Part shown: positions 35,811-46,728 of the stretch, piece by piece | Numbering within the stretch: position 1 is the first letter of the stretch | How the letters are laid out: the number at the start of each line of letters is the position of its first letter | From: Paraphysoderma sedebokerense | Taxonomy: Eukaryota; Blastocladiomycota; Physodermatomycetes; Physodermatales; Physodermataceae | Direction of reading: 5' to 3' | Length of the DNA: 64,000 nt | Assembly (NCBI GenBank): GCA_025602915.1 | Contig: JAHLJZ010000013.1 | Location: 372,001-436,000 of the forward strand | Translations under genes and position numbers: made by a program | The notes under the pieces: generated by a model | The model's database searches: none | What the model was told of the DNA's origin: nothing | What the model saw: only the letters and a program-made list of their open reading frames with translations

Positions 35811-36961
35811 CTATCCGTTCGGATTTGACCACCAACCTTTCGTCTTCTTGCCTAATACCTCCACCAGACTGAACATGCTTTGAGTGATCTTATTAACCCT
35901 CTCATATTTCTTTTTCTCCCGTCTTTCCATTTCCATCTGCATGTCAATCGCTGCGAACACAAAGAGTCGGAATTCGTTGTAATCAAGTTCCTGGATGACA
36001 TGGCAAAGTCACCTTACTCATTCGATGCTGATCTTTGATTGTGTTTTCCTCCAAAGCTGATTTTACGTATCAAAAAAACTTGATAAATCACAAACCTGGT
36101 TCCCGCTAACATCAAACTCGTCATAAATTTTTTTCACGGCAATTCTACTAAATCCGAATAAGAATCCTAATGTTTCAAATTCATTTCTTGAGACAGCTTT
36201 GGATCCATCTTCGTCCAACAACTCGAAACATGTACGCCAATGTCGGTAGAGAAAGTGTTTAGCTTGACCGTCCTGATTGAGAATTGTGGGTCAATAGATG
36301 TGCGGGAAATGATAAGCAGGGTGCAGCGCGAGAGCTAAGCAGAAATGCAGAGAACGCGAAGTATCCGTACACATACATTGATCGCAACGAGAATACAAAT
36401 TAAGAGATAGAACTGCGTCATGGAGAAATAAATCAAATAAAAGTAAGAGTATTAGAACCTTCAGCTGAACCACATAAGTACATAAACGTCCGAGATCTCT
36501 TCCTAACCCTATCTGGCTATTTATCCATTCAAAGGTAACATCGCTCAATTCAAACAATGTCACTTTCTACAAACCTCATCGAACTCGCAGCTTCCACTTC
36601 TATCCAAATCAAAAATATCAAAAATCTTGTAGCATTGCGATTTATTCAAGTCTGTAACTGCAGACAAAAACGCCACGAACTGAATATCATCAAATCCACC
36701 AGTATTTTTGCAATCGAGCAGTTTGAAAAGTTCGAGCACTGCTTGCGCATTGCGGGCATTAAGGAGACCTAATGTAAATGATATATCGATAATTTAAGGC
36801 GCAACCACAGTGTTGATTAGGGAAGTAGTCGGCAGAAGTTTGATTGAAAACTAGGGGTCAGTCGAGGTCGATTTGAAATTAAGATAATGGCTAATTTAAT
36901 AGTTAATACCGTATTTCGGATCTAAGTGTAACCTTTTGATGAAGCTCGAGGTAACCTTCAT
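35811..36961 (-). CDS. EFCAB9: EFCAB9-like EF-hand protein (probable flagellar calcium sensor)
   Basis: In mammals EFCAB9 is a calcium and pH sensor bound to the CatSper channel of the sperm flagellum. Five exons (36910-36961, 36575-36768, 36377-36412, 36096-36272, 35811-35990) join to 212 residues; the human protein is about 197. The order of elements matches EFCAB9: a short N-terminus, LLNARNAQAVLELFKLLD, VTDLNKSQCYKIFDIFDL, a DRSGSCEFDEF EF-hand, a hydrophobic YLLICILVAIN segment, FLYRHWRTCFELLDEDGS, and a DVSGNQELDYNEFRLF EF-hand. It ends with a Lys/Arg/Glu-rich tail. EF-hand proteins can resemble each other, so orthology needs a tree. The spacing and the hydrophobic segment make EFCAB9 the best fit I know. 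It implies a flagellated life stage. Confidence 0.78.
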
Positions 36962-37166
36962 CTGTATTTTGGGCAGCGATAAAACCTTAACAAGTCTACA
37001 GATACCAAAGTGTCGAACGCGAAGGAAAGTTAGATTTTAGTTGATTAATCTTAGTGACACTCTTAATCACGCAAGCGGCGGTCTCCTTTAACTTCTGATA
37101 CATTACAGAGGGTATATTCGTTGAGATCAACATCAGAGTAAAATATTAAAATTATAGTACATGTAA

Positions 37167-39383
37167 TTATGATGGAAACAGTTTAACGATTTCATTAAGA
37201 CGCTCGCCCACCGCTTGATCTGTCAAGTACTCTCCCAAATCGAGTAATAAAACGCTTATTGATTCCTCAACAACGTTCATATCGCATTCTAATAGAAGAT
37301 ATTTCGTCTTCATTCGTTGAATGTTCGCAAGGTTTAAGTCAGAATCAGTGATTAAACGCTTGACGATGGATTTCATGCAAAACAAACCATTTTGGATGCT
37401 TTTTCTGTGGAAGTACAATTATTTAATAGGATAATGGAAAAAGCGAACGGATCCGATAGAATTGAGGTAGGGATAGTTGGGGCTGTTATTGAGCGTACAA
37501 AAATTGATAAAAAGGTCAGAATTATGCAGAAGTTAACAGAAAGTTCGAAAGCAGTATATCAAGTGATATAAATAATTCTGAGTTGCCCCGAAATCAAATA
37601 ATGTTCGGCGATATAAAAGCCACCTACGCACACTTCTATTACAGAAGCAGAACAATGCGAAGACAGAAAGGAAATTACCGTTTTCGGTTTCCCATGAATG
37701 TAATACTTGTAGAATGTCATTCGCATAACAAGTTCTCAATTCCTGATCAACAGGAAATTTTAACCAAACTATATAATCCAAAAGCTTTCCAACCTATTGA
37801 TAAGATCGAATATTAGTCACATAAATCAATGATTGTAAAGTAAGCGAAATGACACAAACTTCGGCGGAATCACCTTGAAAAGCAATGTCGACGATACAAC
37901 GATACGTCCACGCCGGTGATAACATGAGTAAAGCCCACACAACTGAAATCAAGTTATTAGATTCTGGACGTAACTGTGGATTTCCTATAATTTTATCTCG
38001 TTGACTAATGATCGACTGTATGCTGAACTCGGACTCAGAACGTCGAAGATCCAGCAACGGAACTAACCAACCAGGGAATGATGTTGAAGAGAGTATCTAC
38101 TTGGTATGGCAACGTCAGATGGCTAATTTTCATTTCGATAACAGGGCAATAATCTCGAATTGAGCGATATTAAGAGGAAATTACCACGTCAAACTTTTCT
38201 ATTAATAGGTGGTGGCATGACCCCAGAACCCTGATGACCTTCAGATTTTGTACAATGGAAAGTATACCGGAGCAGCTGCGAAGCCAATCATAGTAGAGTT
38301 CTGGATAAGCAATGATGGTTTGATAGAGAAGGCATTGGTTCCATTGATCGGAGAGCTCATGCGTTGTAAGAGAGTGTGAGAGGAACTGGGACAAGTTCTT
38401 TGCAATCTTTTATCAATGTAGGAGAGGGACAATACGTCAACCAGCGATATCTCATCTTCATGGGGAAGAGAGAGAATAACTCACTTCGTCTACCAGAGTT
38501 GAGAAAAATCTGTTGAAGTATCTACTGACCATTGTTAGTTCTGATTGTGAGAGATGACGACGTCAAGGAAATCGGCCTACGCCGTCACCTACTCGAATGT
38601 AAACTTAAGAACTGAGCCTGCGTAATTCCCTGAAGAATTGGAGAGTACTTTATCTAACCCTCCATCTTGTATTAAATGTAGAATCGACCATACAGTGTGA
38701 AAAACAGGCTCCTAGAATCATTTGGGGGTTCAGACATGATTGTGATTTGGCACGTTCGATTCAAGGCCTCCTACCGGAACAGCAATACCCTTTTCAATCA
38801 AATTTTCAATGGAAGCTAGTATGACAATTATTGATTCTTTCAAAATTTCCTTATAGAACTGGAACGAAGAAAAGCCAAGCACATTGACCATCTGTTCCAT
38901 TGATTGATCCCGATATTGGTGAGGAATGAAGCAGGAGCGCAAGTTATTAAGAAACCATTTTTTAGATCTGAGACATTCATCGCATTGTAGCAATTAGTAT
39001 ATCACAAATTTCAATAAATATGCAGAATTGTCAGTACAGCTTTCTCCGATACGAAGGCAACAACAAATACAGTACTTTGAATTCGAACTCAAAGTGGATT
39101 GAGGTTCATCAGCGCTATGAGCCTTTGCGAATTCAAGCGCACATTCTAATAGCTTCTTATTCACCGATGAATCAAAATCCAGATTTCGTCGATACAAATG
39201 TTGGTGAAGAGTGGAACCGATTTCGGGATAGGATTGAAGGCAAGCGTTGGCGGACGGAAGAGATTTCAGGCTCTGTCATTCAGCAAGCAATGAGCAAATC
39301 CATTTTCAAAATATATAGAGTATCAGTTAGATACGCACAGAGAGGATATTTTCCAAGGCTTCGATATCAAGGGAACTGTGCAT
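37167..39383 (-). CDS. Unrecognised helical protein, ten exons
   Basis: Ten exons join in phase to 479 residues: 39339-39383, 39076-39272, 38775-38967, 38593-38711, 38485-38524, 38185-38406, 37860-38096, 37679-37793, 37449-37482 and 37167-37404. I do not recognise the family. The product looks almost entirely alpha-helical and Leu-rich with periodic hydrophobics (for example VWSILHLIQDGGL, VVWALLMLSP, LLDYIVWLKF), as in HEAT/ARM-like solenoids. No signal peptide, membrane segment or catalytic motif is clear. The 34-nt ninth exon is the least certain, chosen because it restores the frame. The start ATG at 39383 gives a compact N-terminus; a longer in-frame ATG at 39515 would nearly touch the next gene. 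It lies between the EFCAB9-like gene and an RIIa-fold gene, so a flagellar role is a reasonable guess. Confidence 0.65.
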
Positions 39384-39532
39384 TTTCTGTTGTCGGTGGA
39401 TTCTGGAAAGTAGAAAACGCGACTCGAGCAGATTCCTTCCGCTCGACGATTCCCTTCCAACGGTGAATGAATATATGTGATTACAGACGACAACGATAGA
39501 AACATAAGAAGCCATCCGTCTTTCAATGCAAT

Positions 39533-40185
39533 ATGACGGATATTCACGATCTTAATGCCGCTGCCGCAACCTCCATTTTACTGTCGGATACACCGAATGT
39601 GACAGCAATAAATCACACAGTAAACGCAATTGATGAAATGACACAATTCACAGCCGAAAATTCAGAGACAGTGAAATTCACAAATGCAGACACAAATGTG
39701 TTCTCGGATACTTCAACTCAGTCGGCAAAGGGTTCATACGCAGAAAGCGAGGGTTCTGGCGCAAAAGTGCATAATTCACTTATAGGACAATCCAAATTCC
39801 ATTCCGACAGTCAAACACATGATCCAAAAAATTATTCCGTCGGTTCGCTATCATTATTATCAAATTGCAAAATGCCTTTTGCTGACGTTGTAGTCAACGA
39901 TTACCGCATTGTTGCAGATCCCTTGAACCCTCCGGTCAGATTCGATCATTCTGAAGATTTAGAGTTAACATCACACTTTATTGAACAAAAGGTGCGTTAA
40001 TAGATTTGCCCGCAAGTTTGTCTGTGCTACTAAACAATTTTGAGTAGAAACAAATTGCGAATTCTTTCGAAAGTTACATTTCGGATCATCCGGAATTACA
40101 AGATATTTTGGCAGATTACATTCGAACGGTGTTGCATAGAAAACCAGATGATGTGTACAAATTTACGAAGGAATTTTTTGAATAG
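39533..40185 (+). CDS. Small RIIa-fold (dimerisation/docking) protein, CATIP/radial-spoke-like C-terminus
   Basis: Two exons (39533-39991, 40048-40185) join to 198 residues. The first about 110 residues are low-complexity and rich in Ser, Thr, Asn and Ala. A middle segment (NDYRIVADPLNPPVRF) precedes the C-terminal 50 residues, which form an RIIa-like helical pair: YISDHPELQDILADYIRTVL followed by KPDDVYKFTKEFFE. The KPDDV..F..EFF signature is typical of RIIa/Dpy-30-type docking domains found in radial-spoke, AKAP-binding and ciliogenesis proteins such as CATIP. These anchor complexes in the axoneme or bind kinase anchoring helices. The domain call is fairly good; the named family is tentative. 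Its start is only 149 bases from that of the divergent unrecognised gene. Confidence 0.68.
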
Positions 40186-40374
40186 TTGATGGTTGATTTA
40201 AATACGAAATGATAATATGAAATGAGGACTTGGAATCTGACAATAGGGAAGGAGGGAATGCATGTGGACGGTTCGCCAATCACACTTTTTGTGTCAGATA
40301 TAATAAACTCTCGCCATCTTCAATTTCACTTCTTCTCGTAACTACACCATTATTGCTGAGCAGCATAGATAAAT

Positions 40375-42826
40375 ATGCCGAATATAGCAGATGATGAGCA
40401 TTCTGGCCCCACCAACGACGAAATGGACCCGATCGTCTCTAACACTATCCCTCCGACCTCCTATTCAAAACCCAGAAAAATTCTGATGATCATAGTTACC
40501 ATCATCATAAATTTCACTACTGTAGGGATTATATTTGGTGATGCCGCTTTGAGGCCGGTTCTACTGAAAGAAGGAGTATACGAATGGTTATGCGACGACA
40601 ATGACGATAATCTTGACCCGAGTTGGAAGGCAGACGGAACAAGTATATCGGTTTTGCTCGAACAGTTAGATGACGATGTACCAAAGCCGTTATGCAAAGC
40701 GCAAGAGTTAAGGTAACATTGCATCTTGGTGAAAGTGGTCTACGGCTTTATGAAAGAACAAGTTGTGACACATTGTCGCATATTTCGTATTCCAGGCTAG
40801 TTTTGATGTTCTCGATTGCTACTTCTTTGACAAATGTCCGTGAGTTTACTATTTCATCCTCCCCATCTCGGTTCCTTTTAAAATCTGACGTTTATAATCC
40901 TCCTGTATTATTGATTTAGATATCTGCTCTTCTTTTCGGCGTCCTTCTCGATCGACTTGGGCCTCGCTTCACTGGATCATTGGGCGGAATACTATTTTCG
41001 GTTGCATGCGTTATCTTTGGTTTATCTTCTCGATCTTTTGATGGCTATATTCTGGCTTACGTTCTCTTCGCCCTTGGTATGATATCCAGCTGTTTATCTT
41101 GCTGAATCAATCTGCCCACAATAACGTTGTTTTTTCAGCTGGGCCCTCCCTTTTCCTTTCCTCGTTACATCTCAGTGCTGCATTTCCAAAGCACTCCGGA
41201 ATGATTATGAGCTTGATCACCGGGGCATTTGATGCTTCGTCGTTGATCTTCTACATCTTCCAAGTATGTAGAAACTCTGCAGCATTTGAGTCTTTGATTT
41301 TCTTCAAATCGCTCATTATTACTTATTTACTTCTCGAAAGAAATTATACTTCTCATCAGATAAGATCACTCTTCGCCTCATATTTCTTGTCTTTGCATCA
41401 GTCGGTCTATTTTGTCTCCTGTGTCACGTCTTCATTTTACCCAAAAAATCTTTCGAGAATACGGAATACTTTGATGAGAATCAAACCGATGACGAGATCG
41501 AAAGCCTTTTGAATGACAACGAAAGAGATGAGAACCGGACTCTAAATGGTTGGAGAGATCAAGATCAAGGCCAGGATCGCGAATGTGGAGAAGTTGAAGA
41601 TCAAGGGAGCTACGATTATCCGGAGAAATTGAAGCATATGAGTGTAAAACGACAGTGGCTGTCTTGGGAATTTCTGTATGATTTACTCTCCTTCCTTGAT
41701 ATCCTGATCAATAACTTGCTTACGCAGCTTTGCATTTAGCTTGGTTACGTTTACAACCTGTGTCATGGTATAAATTTCAAAATGGATTTAAATGGCCAAT
41801 CCCTTTCATTGGTTGACGGCTGTAGATAAAACCTTTGATAACACAATCTTTTTGTTGCTTGTAGATGCTTCGTCTCAATTTTTTCATAGCTACAGTTGAC
41901 AAGCAAGTTCGATATCTTTTTTCAGACCCGTCAGACTATCATGGTACGCTGTCAGGTGTAAGGTGACTTCCCTTTTAGTATTCTAACTTTCCATTTCCTC
42001 GATGTAGACATTGAAAATTCTGTATCTTCTTTCAACATCCTTCTTCCGTTGGGTGGCGCCTTAGCAGTCCCGGTGGGATCTTTCCTCCTGGTAAATATCA
42101 CAATTTTTCGTTGTTTCCCAGGCAATCGAAGATCGAATGCTGACTTGTGTCTTTAATTCTTGTAGGACAAAACAAGGAGTAGTACCGCATTTTTCTCCAT
42201 CATCTGTATGATTTTGGCATTTGGAATTTTGACGTATGTTTTCTTTTTCTGTCTTTCATGATGGCTAGTTTCTCTGTATTAACATCCCAGTACTGCAATA
42301 GAATGTTCTCAAACTCAATTGCTCAATACATTGGCATTATATTTTTTGTGGTTGTCCGGCCATTATTTTATACTGCCTCCAATGATTTTTGTGCAAGGAT
42401 GTAAGTAAAGGTTAATGTTTTTTTGGTTGGCGATTTATAAGTCTTGAAATCCTATTTTCCGGGAACAAGCATGTGCTTTGGAGAAGTGGGGAGTAACAAT
42501 ATATTTTGCGCTGATAAAAATCATTTCTATTGCAGATTCGGATTATCAAACTTTGGCAAAGTCAGTGGTTTAATGACTTTAACTAGTGGTGTGTTTAATT
42601 TCCTTCAGGTATTTATTTCTCTAAATTTCGGATGCGTGGAAACACTTTGATGATTCAATGTCTGATTAACACCTATCGCTTGATCCTTTGACCTCAACAG
42701 TATCCGCTGTCAGACTTCTCTGTCCGCGTTAACGACGGCAATTTTTTCGCGGCTAATTTGATTCTCTTGTCGACGACTTTTGTTGCGTTGGCTTTCCCCT
42801 TGTATTTACGTTTTCGCAAATTGTAA
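40375..42826 (+). CDS. Major facilitator transporter, SLC43/FMP42-type
   Basis: A 12-helix membrane transporter split into about a dozen short exons, among them 40375-40712, 40796-40835, 40920-41076, 41139-41263 and 41365-41675, with the stop at 42824-42826. Features: a first helix ending in GIIFGDAALRPVLL, the loop motif FGVLLDRLGPRFTG of MFS proteins between helices 2 and 3, HLSAAFPKHSGMIMSLITGAFDASSLIF, a long acidic cytoplasmic loop after helix 6, and the C-terminal half signature RPLFYTASNDFC then FGLSNFGKVSG. The last motif and the large loop after the first helix are typical of SLC43 amino-acid transporters and the fungal FMP42/YMR221C group. The substrate is unknown; neutral amino acids are the guess by family. 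The final residues LYLRFRKL follow the last helix. Confidence 0.82.
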
Positions 42827-43525
42827 TACTATACTTAAAAACTGAAACTTAAAACGATGACCTTCCGTAAAAAACTGTAGTTATTAGATCGTTGTTCCAT
42901 AAGATATAGTGTATGTACGTGGTCTGCTTTAATTGACTCACTGCGTTAGCGCATGAATGTATTCTATGCAATTTTTAGTCTTTAATCGCTATATTATATC
43001 ACATTCAATTTATTAAAATCGCAACAGAATGTTTTGGGCCGGATAGCAATAGTTGGCCTATGCCTCTGTGGATTTGCATACGTTGAGTTTCCCAGCGTGA
43101 TCTTGTTATCACTGCAAGGCAAATATGTTCCGCATCAGCGTACAGAAAAAAGTATTCTGGGAGCTTTGTTAGTGGATGAATGTTAGAAACTAATCGAAGT
43201 AATCGTATTTATCAGTTTTATTTAATATACTGCGCTTCTTCTGGTTCATTGGAGATTTTTAGTGGAACTAGCTCTGCAGCACCAGTAAATGCTGACGGGA
43301 ATCAACCACTATTGTTTCCCCATTTTCACATGTGTTCAGCCTATGTCAGATGAATTCAGTGCAGAATGCCAGATACCGATTCCATGACGTCACTTTTAAT
43401 TTCTGGGTCTCGCTTCATCTTGTGACTGCGTTGAATATTAAAACGGCGCCGCATTTAAAAAGACTATGCCTCTTCTAGGAGGCGATACACATCAATCAGT
43501 AAAAATCGAAAAGTATTAGCCAATT
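42827..43525. other. Intergenic region upstream of the SigF/NTF2-like gene
   Basis: About 700 bases between two plus-strand genes. No coding motif was seen. It contains a perfect CRE-like palindrome at 43385-43392, listed separately. Confidence 0.5.
43385..43392. promoter_or_regulatory. Perfect CRE/ATF palindrome TGACGTCA
   Basis: The eight-base ATF/CREB consensus lies 134 bases before the ATG of the SigF/NTF2-like gene at 43526. In fungi such sites bind Atf1/Sko1-type bZIP factors in stress responses. An 8-mer occurs by chance about once per 65 kb, so position is the only supporting evidence. Confidence 0.35.
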
Positions 43526-44220
43526 ATGGATGAAACCGCAATTCGACGAGTCCTGTCAGGAATTTATTCGGGGGGAAAGAAGCTCGACGACATTCTGGAA
43601 AGTCATTTCGCTCCAGACGGCGTATTGAAGACTCCGGTCATGATCTGTATGTCTTCATAATGAATTTAACAATTAACTACCGTATTTGACATTTCTCTTA
43701 CTTTACTATAGGCAAAGGCAAAAATAAACTCTCCGATGTTTTCAACTTGACAACTTCCATTTTTCATGTCACTCCAGTTCTCACTTCGTTTACTTCTTCC
43801 ACTGACTCGACGGTTATACGATACAATCTACATTTGGAACCTAAGCTTCCTATTCGTCTTCCATCACTCATTTCCTCATTTCTTCCATTCACGTTCAATT
43901 TTCCTATGCTGGCCGTTCTCAATCTGGACCATGTCAGAGATGAACGCGGTCAGATGAAATGGATGGTCACCCAGTTTGAAGAAATCTGGACAGTAGAGTT
44001 AATTTTGGGATTGATTCCTGTATTGAATATACTTGTTGGAACTAGTTGGAGAGGTGATATGATCAAGAAAATGATTGGAAATGCTGTTGCCAAAGGTGCA
44101 CATACTGGGTTAAATTTGGTGCAGGGTTTAACTGGTACGGTCAAGGCCGGAACTTCTCAAATGGCCGCTGGCCTAACACCAGTGACGGAAGATGTGGGTA
44201 TGGTCAGTATGAAGCAATAG
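43526..44220 (+). CDS. SigF-like/NTF2-like domain protein
   Basis: Two exons (43526-43646, 43712-44220) join to 209 residues. The fold looks like the fungal SigF-like NTF2-like group: an N-terminal helix (AIRRVLSGIYSG), then LDDILESHFAPDGVLKTP, a beta-rich middle, and the conserved WMVTQFEEIWTVELILGLIPV. A C-terminal amphipathic or membrane-associated stretch follows (ILVGTSWRGDMIKKMIG). The function of this family is not established; the NTF2 fold often forms a small hydrophobic pocket. It has no obvious link to its neighbours. Confidence is moderate for the fold and low for any role. Confidence 0.65.
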
Positions 44221-44716
44221 TATTTTGATTTTGTATATGATATTTTCAAATATATGTAGATATGTTTAATTAATTGCTTGCATACCTATGATAGTGTTAA
44301 TGACATGTGCGGCCAAGGTGAATGAGGACCAATGTCAGTTTATTTCAATGTTATGTCAACCTTAATTCCCATGAGTTACCAAAAACAGGAGCAATATTGG
44401 GTTTAGCCCAAGTCAAGGCTGTAATGATCTATCTCCCTCGAAAATAATATTGAAAATTCAGTAGAATCAGTAACTTCTACACAGCCAAACTAATATGTAC
44501 ATTAATCTGCAACATTACATTACCAGCACATTACTAATAATTACTGTATACCTTCAAAGTAATGTTTTACATTCGATCTAGGAGCAATAGACAGAAGAGC
44601 GATCGGCTGCAGAGTGATGATCTATTTTCTATATCTAGCTTTAACAACATTTCTCGTGCGACAAGAATCGGATGGTTGACTTATGAAAGTTATAAGGTTA
44701 TATTCTATATATCCGT
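44221..44716. other. Convergent intergenic region
   Basis: Lies between the SigF/NTF2-like gene (+) and the 7TM-RGS gene (-), so it should hold two 3' ends. AT-rich, no gene, repeat or RNA signal seen. Confidence 0.5.
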
Positions 44717-46264
44717 TCAGCATCTGGGCAAACTCGGATGGCTTTCATTTTTCATATTCTCCAATAACCTCGGTAGAGCATTCGATTCTATGTTCCTCAC
44801 GACCTCTCGATACACCGGTTCCAGTACCGCCGGACTCAAAGATTTGCTCTTCTTTTGTTCCTCCAAAACAAACGCTCTTGTCGCGGAACTAATATTTAAT
44901 TCTAATGGTGAAAGTGGTATCACATAATTCTGAATGATCTTGCAAATCGCATCATGAATCAAAGTCGGCGATGTAGCAGCCGACAAAGGCGAAAGCGAAT
45001 TCGGGTTCAACGACGCCGCTCTTTTAAACTCATCGACTGCTTGTTGTTTTCGCAATAAATGCTTATAATCATTGATAAACTCTGCATTCTCTCCCGCGAA
45101 ATCTTTGATTATTTGTTGCTGCAGCTTTGCCCATAATGTGGGATTCTCCAGGGCCTGATCAATGGTGAATTTCGGTTGAATCTTACTTGGTTCTGATACT
45201 TGATGAGTATGCTTGTATGCACGATACAGCGGCGAAATGACACTGAAGTATTGGAAAATTAATCCCCCTAGAAAGAGAAATGGTACACCTCCGAAATAAG
45301 TGTCCACTATTGGAAAGAACTTAAATAGTGTCGTCGCATAATACATGGTGGATGAAATAAAGACAATTATAAATGTTGATACTAGCTCCGTTTTGATGCC
45401 AAAATTGTCGTTTGCGTTTCGAATGGCTAGCATGCAGGCAATGGCAATGATGGGAGCTGGCAGCAATAGTACGTGCAGAGGCGTATAAATGTGGGTAGTG
45501 TCACAATACGGAACATTCGGTAGTTGAGGAAGAACGGCTATGAGGCATGCAATTGTTTCTAGTAACAAAGCAATTAAAATACATAGTACTAATGCTTGCA
45601 TGTTTACTTTTCCGTTTCTTGAAGCCATTGACGACGTTGAAAAGGATAGCGAAATGTCTTTTGGTTCAGATAACATATTTGATTGTTCATCGCGAGTCAA
45701 ACTATCGCCAATATGTATATGCGGAACTGTTACGGAGCTAGTGCTGTAAGCTTTGACATAACCATTTCTTATAAATAGCTTTTGAAATGTTCTTCTCATA
45801 AATACATCAAATCTCGTGGTGGCAGTGTTAGCGGTTGCGTTATTATCCAATTTTCGTAATAACCTTTCTGAGACTGAAGAAATGGCGATATAATGTGCAA
45901 TTCTTGTAAAAAAAATTGCAAATATGGTTGGGTATATAAAGTAAGTTACATAGAAACTGGATGTACAACCAAATATCGTTGCAAATACGGGATGGTGGAG
46001 AGCAACTGTGCCGAAAATTCGCGTTCGAGCTAGCCAACTGTTCATAATTACCAGACAGAAAATGTTTTGAAGAAAAAGTAGTTCCCATCCTCTAGTTTCT
46101 ATGAAATTTATGTGGCGGTATTTATATAGGAGTGGTATAGGTACTAGGAACCATATATTGACTAGTACGACGAGGACGGCGAAAAGCACCAAGGAAGTAG
46201 TGTAGAATTGGGTGCTGTTGTCCCAGACGAGGAAATTGTTGCCGACGTCTGTGATGGTCGGCAT
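44717..46264 (-). CDS. Seven-transmembrane protein with C-terminal RGS domain (7TM-RGS), intronless
   Basis: A single exon of 515 residues with a clear ATG. Residues from about 20 to 350 hold seven hydrophobic segments (for example SLVLFAVLVVLVNIWFLV, ALVLCILIALLLETIACLI, FLFLGGLIFQYFSVI). Residues from about 360 to 505 form an RGS domain: FTIDQALENPTLWAKL, DFAGENAEFINDY, then after a Ser/Pro-rich insert IIQNYVIPLSPLELNIS and PAVLEPVYREVV. RGS domains speed GTP hydrolysis by G-alpha subunits; in 7TM-RGS proteins such as plant RGS1 the receptor part is thought to gate this. The gene has no introns in a neighbourhood where almost all genes have several. The nearest kin are probably the 7TM-RGS proteins of early fungi and amoebae. 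No ligand can be inferred. Confidence 0.82.
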   Translation of the reverse strand: MPTITDVGNNFLVWDNSTQFYTTSLVLFAVLVVLVNIWFLVPIPLLYKYRHINFIETRGWELLFLQNIFCLVIMNSWLARTRIFGTVALHHPVFATIFGCTSSFYVTYFIYPTIFAIFFTRIAHYIAISSVSERLLRKLDNNATANTATTRFDVFMRRTFQKLFIRNGYVKAYSTSSVTVPHIHIGDSLTRDEQSNMLSEPKDISLSFSTSSMASRNGKVNMQALVLCILIALLLETIACLIAVLPQLPNVPYCDTTHIYTPLHVLLLPAPIIAIACMLAIRNANDNFGIKTELVSTFIIVFISSTMYYATTLFKFFPIVDTYFGGVPFLFLGGLIFQYFSVISPLYRAYKHTHQVSEPSKIQPKFTIDQALENPTLWAKLQQQIIKDFAGENAEFINDYKHLLRKQQAVDEFKRAASLNPNSLSPLSAATSPTLIHDAICKIIQNYVIPLSPLELNISSATRAFVLEEQKKSKSLSPAVLEPVYREVVRNIESNALPRLLENMKNESHPSLPRC

Positions 46265-46728
46265 CTTTATTACTACAATGTGAGTTGGGTAGGTTTGGCC
46301 ACCAGTATGAGTGAATGCAAATACTTAGCGCACCCAAAAATTTGTTTCCATAGCACAATAGATTGCTGGCCCCTCCTAGCCTAATGTTCTCTTGCTTTTT
46401 CGTTGAAAATTTGATGGTCTCTGAATAGAAGTTTCAATCACTCAGTTTCATATATGAAGTCCCAATAGCTGGTGAACCCCTTCAGCGGAGCATCATGAGA
46501 GGTCCCAATATTCAAATGCGTAAGTTTCAACAGAAATACGGTTTGAGGAGTTTCAAACGTGCCTGTGCGAGTGGTGCAAAAGCACCAGTTGCTGAAAGGA
46601 GGTGCGGCCCTGCGACAAACCGATACAATAAAAGTTTCATATTTACGTTTCATCTGGAAATACCATAAAAGGCACGATAAGTCCCTTGGCGAGGGTAGAA
46701 ATTCGTTCTTAAATACAACTCTTAAAGA
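46265..46728. promoter_or_regulatory. Divergent promoter region between two intronless genes
   Basis: The 7TM-RGS gene reads left and the secreted-protein gene reads right, so this 464-base interval should contain both promoters. Short open frames here overlap the 7TM-RGS start region and have no motif. Confidence 0.5.
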
